NCBI GenBank assembly: GCA_030549775.1
Contig: CM060180.1
Coordinates: 81,375,672 to 81,439,671, forward strand
Direction of reading: 5' to 3'
Length of the DNA stretch: 64,000 nucleotides
Source: Tamarix chinensis
Lineage: Eukaryota > Streptophyta > Magnoliopsida > Caryophyllales > Tamaricaceae
Within the stretch, counting starts at the first letter, position 1; every line of letters begins with the position of its first letter. Below the pieces are notes generated by a model. That model was not told where the DNA came from. It saw nothing but the letters and a program-made list of their open reading frames with translations, and did no database searches. Positions 21,338-33,099 of this stretch are shown here, one piece after another. The translations under genes and the position numbers were made by a program.

Positions 21338-22628
21338 GGCACTATTTGATTCTAATAAAATTTAAGGGAAAGAAAATTATAATCAAAATACTTTCCTTCA
21401 AATTTTCCTCAAAGAAAATTATATAGTTAATCTTTAATAATTTTATACCATCTTCTTTTTCTATTTTATTATCTCATGTAAACCAAACACAAAAAATTAT
21501 TTTCCTCATCTTTTTCTTTCTTTTATTTAAAACTTTTCATGAACCAAATGGAACATTATTATCTAAATAAGTTTTTCCTATGTAGTGAGCTTGTTTCCTT
21601 TACTCTTAACTTGTGGAATTAATGTGCGCTGGTAGATTATCTCAATATCCTTTTATCTTTTTGAGTTGCTGTAGTGTTTCTTTCAGCTTAATACCACTTT
21701 TCTACCATTTGATCTTCTACTTCAAGTGTTTTACTTAAAGGATCCTTTTTTTCCATGCTTTTTGTCATACTTACATTGATTTTAGGAAGGATGTCAATTG
21801 CATGCACTAGCAAATGAAAATAAAATTTTACCTTGTGATAGACACAATTACAACAACTCTTGATATAAAGAACCCATAAAATATCACTAAAGTGCTTTTA
21901 CTAGAGCTTTTGAAGGTTGAAGGATTAATCAAAGTACCTATGATGTGAATTTGTACCAAGCTTTATGAACTATTTGAAGATGATGGATGGAAAAATTAGC
22001 ATAGCTTTAGTTATACTATGTGGATAAAGATATTTTTGGGTTTACTTTGTTAATATTTTGAAAAAATTGAGAATATAGAGATGACACAATTTTATTCTTT
22101 TTGTTCTATGTATGAGAACTATATATATATATATATTTTATTGTTGCACTAGTGTCAAATTTATTATTACTATTATTAGCTTTTTATTTAAAAATAAATG
22201 CATCTTATATATATTTTGGTAGATAATTTATAGTGAAAAAAGTGAGACGTATTAATATGAAAAATATTAATGAAAAATTCTTAAAACATAGTGGAAATAC
22301 AAATTACCATAATAATTATATTCATAAATATATAATCTAACAAAATGTTGTGGTAGAGGTGAATGTGGTGGTGTTGGAGAAGATGATGGTGGAGGTGATA
22401 TAGTGATACTATGTCTTTTTTATTTATATATAAATAAATAATTATTTATAATTAAAAATAATCAAAATTTTTCTTCAAAATTATCAATCTAAATCATACA
22501 CATGATACTATTTTTCTTAGATTACATTTTCCATGATTTTTTTTTCATGATAGCCAAACAAAAAAAATGATTATTTATTATTCTAACATCTCCTTTTCCT
22601 TAGCCCTTTTCTTACACCAAATGAAGCC
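21338..22628. mobile_element. Possible PIF/Harbinger-like MITE or derivative
   Basis: The left end GGCACTATTTGATTC and the right end (on the minus strand) GGCTTCATTTGGTGTAA form an imperfect inverted pair, flanked on both sides by tta (21335-21337, 22629-22631). A three-base TTA duplication and a GGC...ATTTGG terminus are typical of Tourist-type Harbinger MITEs. An alternative right end near 21560 (on the minus strand GTTCCATTTGGTTC) would give a 220-bp MITE, and the internal CCAAACACAAAAAATT recurs in a similar form near 22556-22570, so two related MITEs may be present instead of one. No transposase is seen. Confidence 0.45.
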
Positions 22629-22814
22629 TTAGTGAAATTTTAGTCAAATTAGTTGAACACAAGTTTTATTTTTAGATTTATTTCGAGAGAAAAATCAACT
22701 CAAATCAGTGTTGTCTTGATTCATTTATTCATGAGTAAGGTTGACTCAGCTAGTTTTTTCATGAGCTTGTAAGCAAGTTGGCTCAAGTAGATTTATCATT
22801 AACTTTCCGTCATA
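22629..22814. other. Short spacer before element B
   Basis: Under 200 bases with no recognisable content. The five bases before element B are tcata. Confidence 0.45.
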
Positions 22815-23648
22815 TGATGCAGGAGTATCTAATGATTCTAATATTCCTATTGATTCTCAAGGTAAGGAAGAATTAGGTTTCTTAATATTGGAGCCAATAA
22901 TATTAAATGTTCTTGATAATGTCTATGCTTGGTATTGAAAACAATTCGAGATATTATTGTAGGTATGTTACATATTTGTAAGGAGAAGTAATTAACACAC
23001 CAAAAAAGACTTAAATTCTACAAGCATTCAAAGAATACAAGGCTATGGCATACATGGGATGACACTACAACAAGATATGGTGATGATTATCATTAGTTAT
23101 ATTAAACTAGTTGTAAACCCTAAATGTATTTTATGTAAGCTGGGGTTGGTTCTAATTTCTTGTATGTACCATAGTTGATTGTGTGGCTTTGTAATTTTAG
23201 TCATTAATATCATTTAGATGATAATATTATGAGTAAGCTTAGGTCTTCTAGAGGCTTAATTTAAGTGAGTTAAAGGGCCTTGAATTAAGAAGGAAACTTG
23301 GTTGGTTTAAGGCTTTATAGTCATCGGTCTCCCTCCCCTATATATACCTCCTTGTACATGCCTAATGCATAATGGAATATAGAATGTTTTGAACACAAAA
23401 TTTACATAGCTAGGCCTACGTTTATCCTCTCTTTCAAGTCTCCTTTGATCAAGGAAAACCCAGGGTTAACCTTCTTCATTCGAGCCTTTGAATGATTTGT
23501 ATCATTCAAAGTAACCAACGACACATTGCAAACCTTCATCTAGTATAACCTGCATTACACCAAGCTTTCTCCTTCAAGTTTCAATATGTTGGATTCTGCA
23601 ACTCAAGGAATAATCGATCCAATGTTCCCTCCACCTTGATCCACATAA
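22815..23648 (+). repeat. 5' LTR of element B
   Basis: Starts TGATGCAGGAGTATC and ends CCACATAA, where other copies have CCACATCA. Collinear with the solo LTRs at 14730-15558 and 55289-56153. It carries the conserved TATA promoter at 23339-23346 and the opening peptide frame, here broken by a frameshift after NVLDN. Confidence 0.85.
23339..23346 (+). promoter_or_regulatory. TATA box of the 5' LTR of element B
   Basis: TATATATA in the context CCC-TATATATA-CCTCCTTGTACA, conserved with the CRM-like LTRs at 14730 and 55289. Confidence 0.65.
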
Positions 23649-23653
23649 AATTT

Positions 23654-23665
23654 TGGTGTCAAATC
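23654..23665 (+). promoter_or_regulatory. Primer binding site of element B
   Basis: TGGTGTCAAATC lies five bases after the LTR end, a degenerate form of the initiator tRNA-Met site TGGTATCAGAGC. Confidence 0.65.
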
Positions 23666-24693
23666 TTGACATTCCTTTGTTTTCCGGCAGTCATTAGGGC
23701 ATGAAATAACAAAGCTCACCTCCTGATTCCAACCAGCAGTAGCACATGCATTTATTACTTCATATGTGAGTTCTGTAAGAAACCACCGAGAATAGGTTGT
23801 GTTCTTTCCCATTTCTTGCATCTTTATCCTGTTCTTGAATCTTCAAGATCAATCTTGGTTGAAGGTTGAAGTTCTTGCACCATTCTTATTGAAGTTCTTT
23901 AAATCTTCAACTAGGGAAGGAGTTCGTCTTTAGCAATAGTCTGCGACATCTCCTTCATTCCACATAAAATAACTTGAAATTCTCCGGCACTTCTTCCCCA
24001 TTGATCCTTTTCACCTTATAGCATTTCATTTCTCTACTATCTTTTGACGTCTCCGCATCTTTGTTGATCCTTTTCTTTGATTTTTTTCAGCATCATAATC
24101 TCCTATTTCTTTTCCTTTGTATTTGCACTTAAGATACATGTAAGTTTTCTTAATCTCCACCCACAACCTTGACTTTTTCCAATACTTTTCTTCCTCTTTC
24201 CTTTCTCCATTTGTCTAGTAGGTTATCTTCCCATATCTATTTCTCCACATACCAAATTTGATAGGATAAACACCCGACACCCCTGGTACCAAAATTTTTG
24301 TGCCTCGGTTTATTCCATTTCCTCTCCAATTCCAATCCATACTCTTCTTATTTTTATTATTCACATCTTCTATGGTGCATGGAAATAAAATCTTCAACTT
24401 GAAGATCTAAATTCCTTGAATAAAGTTGACAACCTTCTTGTTATTATATGTGACTGATTGTTTGTCACAAAGAAGACAAACCTTCCAACTAGCTTTCTCC
24501 CTACGTGCATGTTGTGATATTTTGGCTACATTTCCTTCCATTTGTGCGTGATCAAGACAGCAGGTAGTGATCCCCAAATTGCTTGTGAATTGGAAAAATA
24601 TTTCTATTTTATTTCGTTGCTGGAAAATTCCAGCATATACACATTTGTGGCAATTCTTTTGTGTAAAGAAAAAAGTGTGTGTCATCGTTCACT
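23666..24693 (+). other. Untranslated leader of element B
   Basis: About 1 kb between the primer site and the gag start. ORFs here are short and unrelated to known domains. The position is where Ty3 elements keep packaging signals; nothing specific is seen. Confidence 0.55.
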
Positions 24694-26123
24694 ATGGCAA
24701 GTGAAGAGGTTCGTGCCTAGGTAGAGTCTATCAAGAGTATAACCACATGAATGGATGCTCAACTAAATAATCAAACAACACTTCAATAACAACTACAAAG
24801 TGTGGAAATTAAACTAGCCGATCAAAAGGCCCATCAACCACGGCCAAATCACATGGAGACCACCCATGATAGTGTGGAAGGAAAAAGAAAGCAAACATTG
24901 CATGAAAAAGGTGGACTTGGATATTCAAACATGATGATTTCTTTTGGCTCAAGCAACCAAAGAAGACCACATACATTCCAAGTAAGACATGCTTATAATG
25001 AAGATCAAGGTATCAAACTTGACCTTCCTGAATTTTATGGTGGTTTGAATGTGGAATTATTCTTTGAGTGGTTGCATGAAATTGAAGCTATCTTTGAATT
25101 TAAAATGTACAATGATGAGAGAAAATGTAAGCTGGCTACTCTTAAGTTCAAGAAGTTTACTAGAATTTGGTATGGTAATTCATAAAGAACAAGAGAAAGA
25201 TAAGAGAAGTCAAAAATCAAATCTTGGGAAAAAATTAAGAAACACCTAAGAAAAAAATTTGTTTCTAGAGAGTATGAGCAATATATGTATGTGAAAATGA
25301 AAACTCTAGGGACATACTTATTTAGTGTAGAAGAATATACTAGAGAATTTGGAAAACTAGCACTTATTTGTGATGTTCAAGAGAGAAAAGAACAAAAATG
25401 TGCTAGATACTTAGGTGGCTTGAATAACTTGATAAGAGATAAAGTTGACATGTATTCTTATGATTCTCTTGATGAATTAATTAAGTTGGCATCAAAATTT
25501 GAAATACAAACTAAATCAACCAAAGCCTATGTTAAGTCTAATGTTTCAACTTCAACTAAACCCTATTCTAACACCTTTACATCTAAATCTACATCTTCAT
25601 ATGATAAAAAGGATACTCAAGATGATAAAGGTAAAAATAAGGTAGTTGAAATGGAAAATAAACAATGTTTTAAATGTAAAGGATATGGACACTTTGCTAA
25701 AGAATGTCCTAATCAAAGAGCCTTAACCTTGTATGAAATAAAAAACATGGAACCATGTAGTGATGATGAGAATTTAGAAATTGAATCTCCTAATGAAATC
25801 TTAACCATGGATGAGGAGGAAGGAGATCCATGTTTCGTAATTCAAAGAGTGTTACAAATCCAGCCTAATATGACACCTACTCAAAGTGAGAAAATTTTTA
25901 AGACTAAGTGTAAAATATGTGACATGGTTTGTAGACTTATTATTGAAAGTGGTTCAAGTAAAAATTTTGCTAGTGAGGTAATGGTTAAGAAACTTGGTTT
26001 AGATACTACTAATCATCCTAAACCCTATTCTTTACAATGGCTAAACAAAGACAAGGGAGCTAAAGTAAACAAAAGAACCTTAATCACATTTTCCACTAGA
26101 GATTACCATGATGAAGTTCTATG
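24694..26123 (+). pseudogene. gag: gag-protease of element B
   Basis: One frame from ATG 24694 to 26123 with about five stops (24718, 24748, 24787, 25183, 25201); the longest open part is 25285-26124. Gag features in order: LNNQTTLQ coiled-coil-like start, the DLPEFYGGLNVELFFEWLH capsid domain, RTREREKSKIKSWEK, CARYLGGLNNLIRDK, a serine/threonine-rich linker, and an intact CCHC zinc knuckle CFKCKGYGHFAKEC (25666-25707) followed by PNQRALTL. The protease follows directly; its active site reads IIESGSS, with the catalytic Asp replaced by Glu, then YSLQWLNKDKGAKV. The frame breaks after DEVL, where a one-base shift would continue into ACGLLLGRPW. Confidence 0.87.
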
Positions 26124-26988
26124 AGATTTTTTTGCCTATGGATGCTTGTGGATTACTTTTAGGAAGACCATGGAAATATGATAGAAAAGCAACTCATGAT
26201 GGAGTAACTAATGAATTTGTGGTGAAAAAATAAAAGCAATTGTATAGATTAACACCTTCTTTATGTGATCATATGCCTTTGAGTGATGGCAAAAAGAGAT
26301 TATTTTTACATGAAAAGACTATGGAAAAATGCATAGAGGAAGAAGGAATTTTTTATGCTTTAGTTGCCAAAGATTCTAAACTTGAGAAGCAACAAATTGA
26401 GAATCCTAATCTAACTAAGCTGCTTGATGAATATAATGATGTATTTCCTAATGATTTACCTCCTGGATTACCATCTAAAAGTGTTATAGAACATGCAAAT
26501 GATCTTGTTCCTGGAATGCCACTTCCAAATAAACTAGCTTATAGATGTAACCCAGAGAAAGCTAAGGAATTACAGAAACAAATCTAAGGGTTTTAGATAA
26601 AGGATTTGTGAGAGAAAGTATGATTCATTGTAGTGTTCCTGCTTTACTAGTGCCCAAAAAAAGATGGTACTTGGCATATGTGTATAGATTCTAGGGTAGT
26701 GAATAACATTACTATCAAACATCATTTTCCTATGCCTAGGTTAGATGATATGCTTGATGAACTTTGTGGGACACAAGTATTTTCCAAAATTAATTTGAGG
26801 AGTGGTTATCATCAATTAAGGATTAGAGATGGAGACGAATGAAAATCTGCTTTTAAAACTAAATATGTCTCTATGAGTGGATGGTTATACCTTTTGGGTT
26901 ATGTAATGCACCTAGGTCATTTATGAGACTTATGAATGAAGTTCTTAGACCTTTCCTTTGTAAATTCATTTTTGTATATTTGGATAAT
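26124..26988 (+). pseudogene. pol: pol of element B: end of protease and RT up to the catalytic motif
   Basis: Continues gag-protease in shifted frames: ACGLLLGRPWKYDRKA, the linker ORF 26240-26587, FPNDLPPGLPSKSVIEH, the RT fingers ([17 protein letters not shown] after correcting one extra base), [37 protein letters not shown]. The last codons are VYLDN at 26974-26988: the catalytic YLDD with its second Asp codon changed to Asn, cut by the L LTR on the very next base. At least four frameshifts and two stops. Confidence 0.85.
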
Positions 26989-27982
26989 TGAAATGCCCCA
27001 AAAATTTATAATTTTAAAAATTATATTTAAATGAGGTTTATTATGAAAATTAATTAAAGAAATTATTTTTATTAAAATAAAAGGGAATTAATTAGGGCTA
27101 TTTAAGAAGAAAATAATGAAAAATTTTTATTTGAAAATTTTTGGTATTTGAGCTAATTAAGGATTTTATTTTGGAAATTAATTAAATAAATTATTTTATT
27201 TAAAATAAGAAGGATAAAATAGCTCCAATTTAATATTAATTTTATAAATAATTTATTTGACGAAAATTAGGGTGTTTATTGAATTGGAATTTATGAAAAA
27301 TATTTCAAAAATCCTAATTTAGCCTAAAGAGGGATTTAAATATTATTATTTTTAAATATTCCGATTATTCTAATTACTTTAATTAATTCAACCCGTTATT
27401 TTTTTTCCTTTTCCTTTTTTCCTTTTCTTTCTTTCTTTTTCTTTTCTTTTTTCTTTTCCTCCTCCCCGACCTGGGCCTACCCAGCGGCACAATCCCCCTT
27501 TCCTTCGGCGTGGCCCAGCCCGCGCAGCCAATCCCCTCCCTTTTCCCTTGTGGGGCAACACTTCCCTTCATTTGTTGTGAAACATGGCATTTCATTTAAA
27601 AAAAATTCACCGCACTACCCGGCTGATTCTTCCTCCTTTTTCCTTTCTTTCTTTTTCTTTTGGACCACCAGTCCAACCCTTTCTTCCTCCTTTCTTCTTC
27701 CCCTAGCCCCTCGCACCTGCCATTCCCGCCACCGACCTACATCGCCCGTCCCTAGTTTTTCACCGCTGGTTACGCCCATTTTGACCGGTCATTCTCCTTC
27801 CTCTCTCTTCCCCCTAACTCGCTGGCTCTTTTGACCCAACCAACTCATGTTTCTTCCTCTCCCAGCCAGCCAAACCTGCCATGTTTGACTTAAATTTTCG
27901 TTGGCCAGACGCCGCCGGTGACCTTAACCGTACCTGCCTTACCCCATAGTCGACCCACAGAACCCTAACCTCCCTTCTAAAA

Positions 27983-27992
27983 TATATAAATA
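27983..27992 (+). promoter_or_regulatory. Putative TATA box of LTR Le
   Basis: TATATAAATA about 1000 bases into the LTR, the same depth as in Lc. Confidence 0.5.
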
Positions 27993-28799
27993 ACCCGGTT
28001 TGAGCTCTATATCGAGCTTTTGTTGTTTGCCTATAATTCCCCAACCTTACCACCGCTGCCCCTTTAGACAAGCCGTTCACCGCCGTTAACCAACTTCTCC
28101 GCCACCTCTACCTCCCAAATTCTTTCCTACACCGCACTCTAGCTAACTAAGCTCTCCAACTCCTTTGATTCTTCTTGCAAGAGCCACCATAGTCGTGTGA
28201 AGTTCCCTATCCATCTTAAAAAAATTTTTACCCCGCAACCTTTAAACCACAGTCCACCACCACATCCGCCACTTCTACTGCCTTCTGCATTACCCAAAAA
28301 CTTCTACTAATTCTCCTCCATATAATCATAACCTTATTTTCTCTTTTTCCCTTCTCCTTCCCTCTTTTTCTTCATATTTTTCCCTTTTAGCCTTCTTTTC
28401 TGGCCACCGCCGGTATCACCCATCCCCACCGATTCAAGGTGAAACCCTAGACCTTCTCATCCCTTCTTTCCTATTTATTGTAATTTATTATGTGTTTATT
28501 CCAATTTTTAATAACTATTAGCTGGTTGAAAAATCCCTATTAACTGGTTTCCCGTGACCAAGTGATCGGTGAGGCCAACTAACCAACTAGTCCAATGGTG
28601 TTATTTTACTTTAGGTTTGGTATGACCAAACTTGTCCGACCATATGCCACCTGGTTCATTTGTTAATTATTATTCTTCTTTTAGGCCTTTAATGTTAATA
28701 CCTCCATATAATTACAACATTTAAATTATAATTTCAACTATGTTTTCACTAGATTTAATAATAATCATAATGGTGATATTTGAGACTTAAATTTGTTAA

Positions 28800-28990
28800 G
28801 TTTGATGTTATATCTAAACACCCAATTGGTGTCTTTTATGCCTTGTGATGTGTTTAGTGTTATCATTTGAAAACACCTAATTTAGATAATAATGGAATTA
28901 ATTGTGTTTGGTGTTATCACTTAGAAACACCCAATTGATGGCTTTTATGCCTTATGTTGTGTTGGTGTTATCACTTGGAAAAAAACTTGG
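28800..28990 (+). repeat. Direct repeat with AACACCCAATTG and GTGTTATCAYTTG
   Basis: Two copies of about 75 bases plus a partial third. Each has ACACCCAATTGRTG, CTTTTATGCCTT and a GTGTTATCA tail (28816-28880, 28925-28980). Confidence 0.65.
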
Positions 28991-29374
28991 TTCTTTGTGG
29001 AGTTAATCTATGATTTGTGATATCACTTGATAATTAAAAATAATTGAATAAGATTTTTTGAGCCTTTTTCTATGACTCTCAGGGTAGTTGACTGAGAGTT
29101 AGTTAGGGGTCATACTATAATTTATATTTTCACTCAGTACCTATTTCCTTCTCTATCGGGTTGCTGCCGGTAAGGGAGTATGCACATATCTTTGAGGTGT
29201 AGGATTATACTATGGCATGTCGATATGGCATTGGTGTCCAGTTCGGTTGGGTGTGGTATCTCAGTAGAAATTCTGTGGCACTTCATGTTGTCCATTGCTT
29301 AGGCGGTATGATATTCAAACTTTTTAGCCCTCACCATAGAGGTATTTAATGTGTGGTGGGTAAGGTATTCTAGT

Positions 29375-29525
29375 ACAAGCTCATTTCATATACTTTGACA
29401 GTGTGTGGTGGGTGTGGTATCCTAATTTTTCTTAGCCCTCATGGTTGGTGCACTCAATGCATGGTGGGTGTGGTATCTCAATGTATCCTAACCTCATGTG
29501 GTAGGTGTGGTATCCCATCGTATTT
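29375..29525 (+). repeat. Short repeats TGTGGTGGGTGTGGTATC
   Basis: Three copies of GTGGTRGGTGTGGTATC at about 29402, 29462 and 29498, with a weaker one before them (29353) and another near 29250. A similar but more decayed pattern occurs at 37815-38130. Confidence 0.6.
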
Positions 29526-30347
29526 ATTTACTCCTATGACTTTTGTTCATGGTGGAGAATTAGGTGTAGTCAAATGAATTATCTTAATAACTAGAAATTA
29601 TCTGATCACTTAAGGAAGAGTTATAATATGGTTTACATTGTATGGATTATGGTGCATTTACTGTATTACTATTATTCCCTGATTTCCCTACACCCATGCC
29701 ATGTTGTCTTACTAACATGAGCCTAAGTGTTAACTTATATTGGTGTGCTTATCATTATGCTACTTTATGACTTTAATGGGTTGCATGAGCCTTACCATGT
29801 TTTCGGTAATTATTTTACCAATACTTCATTGTACTAATATTATATTAATGTGGCCACAGTGATGACCCAACTTCTATTCAGGAGAGTAGAGGACAATTTA
29901 TAGGTGTATGATTTTTAGTTATAGTATGCTAAGGATGATGGAGTGGGCCAGTATGTGACCATTGCTTGAGGTTGGAGATTTAAATTTATGCTCAAGAGTT
30001 TGAATTATCGGCTAGAGGAGTTTTTCCCACTACATTGAGAAGATTTTGTTCTTCTGGTTATTTAAACTCATGACTTTAATTTCATATATGTGGATTTTGT
30101 AAACTCTTATACTCTTCCTATCTATATTATTGTTCTTATCATTGTTATCACAGTACTATTTTATTAATATTATGAGCATGCATCTTTTTGATCTTTATTC
30201 CATTATGCCTTGTATGATACATATGTTAGGTGATGATCACACCTCTCTAAAGGTTGATGTGGCAAAAATATTCCCCTGTTTTACTTTTCAAATGCTTCTG
30301 CAGTATCTTTAAAATAAAATATTTTGGTTTATAAATTGGAGATTACA

Positions 30348-31330
30348 CTTTTCTAAGTCTTCTAGTCATTTTCAAAATGGTAAAGGAATGTTTCGATTAA
30401 AATACTATTAATTATCTATTTGAAGAACTTATGGTACTCATTCTATACTCGGATGCATAGGAACTTATATAGTGCTTTATAGAAGAATAAATACTTTGCT
30501 TTGTAGGAGGCTTAGTGGACTTGATTTGTTTCTCAAATCTCAAAGATAAATTAATTAAATCATCAAGAGAATCATATATAAATGTCTTTGATTATTATGT
30601 TTAGGCCTCCTAAAAATCTAGCACATTTATGTTCCTTTCTTTCTTGATTATTATGTATAAGTGCTTTTTTTTTCAAACTATCTAGTATACTCCTTTGCAC
30701 TAATAATTTCTTGTCTAAGAGTAGTTAATTTGATATAAATGTCTTTTTCATCTTTTCTATGTACAAATTTTCTTCTTAAGTGTTTCTTAGACTTATCCCT
30801 AAACTTTATCTTTTGTTTCCCTTCCATTTCTCTTTTCAATTGAAAGTTATTATACTAAATCCTAGTAATTTTTTTGAATTTAAGAGTAGCTAATTTACAC
30901 TTTTTCTCATCGTCATATTCCTTAAATTCAAATGTAGCCTCTACTTCATTTAGCCATTCAATAAATTATTCAAATTCACATTTACCATCAAAATAAGTAA
31001 GATCAAGCTTAATATATTTATTTTCTTCTTGCTAATGTCTCATTTCATGCTAGTGGTTGGTTAGATGGTTGCTACTTTCTTATGATTCTTCTTCATACTC
31101 AATAAGTGAATTAAGATTACCTCTTTTATTTGGGATTACATACCTCACTATACCCTCAATTCTATCCTTATTTTCTTTGACTTATTATTTCATTTGAATA
31201 AGCATTTCTTAATCAACAAGTGTTTATTCTATATGTGGCAATAAAGTTTGCATCATCAGATGTTACTCTAGCATTGGTTGAATCCTAGTTCAAGAATAAT
31301 TTTTGGATTGCTTCAAAAAGGCTACAAGAT
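30348..31330 (-). pseudogene. gag: gag of element C
   Basis: Minus-strand translation gives the CRM-like Gag in order: KLDLTYFDGKCEFE, FIEWLNEVEATFEFKEYDDE, KCKLATLKFKK, the REMEGKQKIKF segment, EHKCARFLGGLN, SLDDLINLSLRFEKQIKSTK and a serine-rich linker that ends at the LTR boundary. Stops and frameshifts occur every 50-100 bases. The N-terminal start cannot be fixed and is placed near 31330. The zinc knuckle is lost with the truncation. Confidence 0.8.
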
Positions 31331-32060
31331 TTTAATATTCATCAATGATTTATTCAAATGGAGACAAACCAAAAGACTCATATAGCACTTAATAATAATG
31401 AATTAATAAGAATTGAATGATGAACATACAATTAATTTCAATCTTGTTATGTTCTTGCTAGATTTTTGAAATCAAGTAAGCCAAACAATGTGTATCAAGA
31501 TGATTTTATCGAATCAACAACTTTTATGATGAATAATAAAACTTTCTTGATAGTTTCTTGAGGAAGAAACTTTGAGAAATGAAAAGGAATATATTCACTG
31601 ATGATAATAACAATCAAGTGCTAGATTTTATCAAGGCGGAAATGAAATATATGATAATGTACCTATGTATAGAAAATGAAATATCCTAATCTCCCATCAA
31701 TTCCATGTGCAAGTAATATAAGGAAAAAAAAGGCACAATCAAAGATTTGAAAAGCACAACCTAGATATCTTACTATCAAATAATCATCAACTTATAATCT
31801 CATGCAATGTCCATGCATATCTATGTAACCATGCAATCAATCACAACGAATAATACCAAGGAAAAAGTGAATGAAAGAGAAAAAATGAAACCAAAATTAT
31901 AGAAATAGTGCATAATTTTTAATTAAAAATGTAAATCACTAATTCAAATTTAAAAAAAAAATATGAATGTAGAGATTGTTTATAATATACTATAGCCTCA
32001 AAAGAAAGGAATTGACATCCTCTTAGGTTTGGAAATTTAAGAGATGAAAATCCAAATATG
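31331..32060 (-). other. Untranslated leader of element C
   Basis: About 730 bases between primer site and gag. AT-rich, no coding or structural signal recognised. Confidence 0.5.
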
Positions 32061-32072
32061 GCTTTGATACCA
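32061..32072 (-). promoter_or_regulatory. Primer binding site of element C
   Basis: The minus strand reads TGGTATCAAAGC, 11 of 12 bases identical to the usual initiator tRNA-Met site. It lies five bases from the LTR. Confidence 0.8.
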
Positions 32073-32077
32073 AAAAA

Positions 32078-33020
32078 TTATGTGGATGATGGTGGACTAA
32101 TTAATCTTGCACAATTCAGGATCTTGTCCTCCCATATATGTTGAAGACGAATTCAAATTTGGTCTTGAATATGTAAGAAAATCATAACTTTAACAAATCT
32201 CACTTTTCTATTGCCCCAGAGGGTTCCTTGAAAGTAACACACACTATAAGACATTATATTATCAACTCAACCTCATTTAGATGATTGAGAGATCACTTAA
32301 AATTAGAAAACAGTTGAGAGAATTTCAAAATTTTTATTTTAATACCAAACATACTATGAATGTACAATAGATGACCATGTCAAGTTATAAGTCATGGAAT
32401 ACTTTGTTAAAACTTACTTCTAATTAATCTAACAACTAATATAACTAATAAAGACATTGGATAACATATTATAGTTGTTACATAACTAAAATAAACTTTA
32501 ACCAACAAATCATAATAGTTTGGTGTAAGTTAGTTTCAATAAACTTGATTTTGTTTCACTTAATTCCACTTGTTCACTAGTTTTTTTTTAGCTAACTAAA
32601 ATTATCTGTAACAAACCAATAACAATCCGTATGCTCAAAATAATAAATGTATGACATAAAAATATTACAAGATAAAAATAACAAATAGTACACATAAAAT
32701 AACAAAGCTAACATAAACTCAAGTTATATAAAGATGATAACTACTTGCCATGTAGATTTGTCTGCCATGTAGATATATCTGCCATGTAATCATTTTCTTA
32801 TCTTCATCTCATGTTCTACACTTAAATAGTTAGATGAATTCCTATTCTTAGACTTTTTAAGAAGACGTAAGATACTTCAATAAATCCCTTAAGAATGCAT
32901 TAATATCATTAGGGTTGTGGGGAAAGGTTTCAATAACATCAAGAACATAGGTTATATATTAAAGAATGCAATTTTTTGAATTTTTTAGGGTCAATAGGGT
33001 TGCTTGATACTCCTACATCA
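32078..33020 (-). repeat. 5' LTR of element C
   Basis: On the minus strand it starts TGATGTAGGAGTATC (ending at 33020) and ends near CCATCATCCACATAA. It aligns with the other CRM-like LTRs at both ends but is more diverged in between. The outer flank is gtaat. Confidence 0.78.
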
Positions 33021-33099
33021 GTAATACGTAGGATAATTTCCATATTCTACACAACATAGTATTTCCTTCTTCCTTAATCCTAATTTAATCTCAGGATTT

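Larger units (their letters stand above)
22815..26988 (+). mobile_element. CRM-like Ty3/gypsy retrotransposon B, 5' half
   Basis: 5' LTR, primer site, leader, gag, protease and RT up to the catalytic motif, then cut by an L LTR at 26989. Its 3' half (rest of RT, RNase H, integrase, 3' LTR) is not found anywhere in the window. It is the best preserved gag in the window. It faces element C (30348-33020), so the two 5' halves form a diverged inverted arrangement around the L LTR. Confidence 0.85.
26989..30347 (+). mobile_element. Long LTR of family L (copy Le) joining elements B and C
   Basis: Starts TGAAATGCCCC and for its first 450 bases is close to Lc. Then comes the pyrimidine-rich zone 27390-27700, a TATA at 27983-27992 and the CCACCGCCGGTATCACCC block shared with Lc near 28400. 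The 3' part differs: no hairpin arrays, but repeats at 28800-28990 and 29375-29525. The end is GGAGATTACA at 30347, preceded by GATGTGGC and ATTCCCC as in other copies. Flanks do not match: ataat on the left, ctttt on the right. On the left is plus-strand RT of B, on the right minus-strand gag of C. Confidence 0.78.
30348..33020 (-). mobile_element. CRM-like Ty3/gypsy retrotransposon C, 5' part, reverse
   Basis: Reading on the minus strand from 33020: 5' LTR, primer site, leader, gag, and then the L LTR boundary at 30347. Protease and everything downstream are absent. It mirrors element B across LTR Le. Confidence 0.8.

Noticed and set aside
27550..28080. Plus ORF of 94 and minus ORF of 88 codons
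   Set aside because: Same zone of LTR Le; opposite-strand overlapping ORFs in biased sequence.
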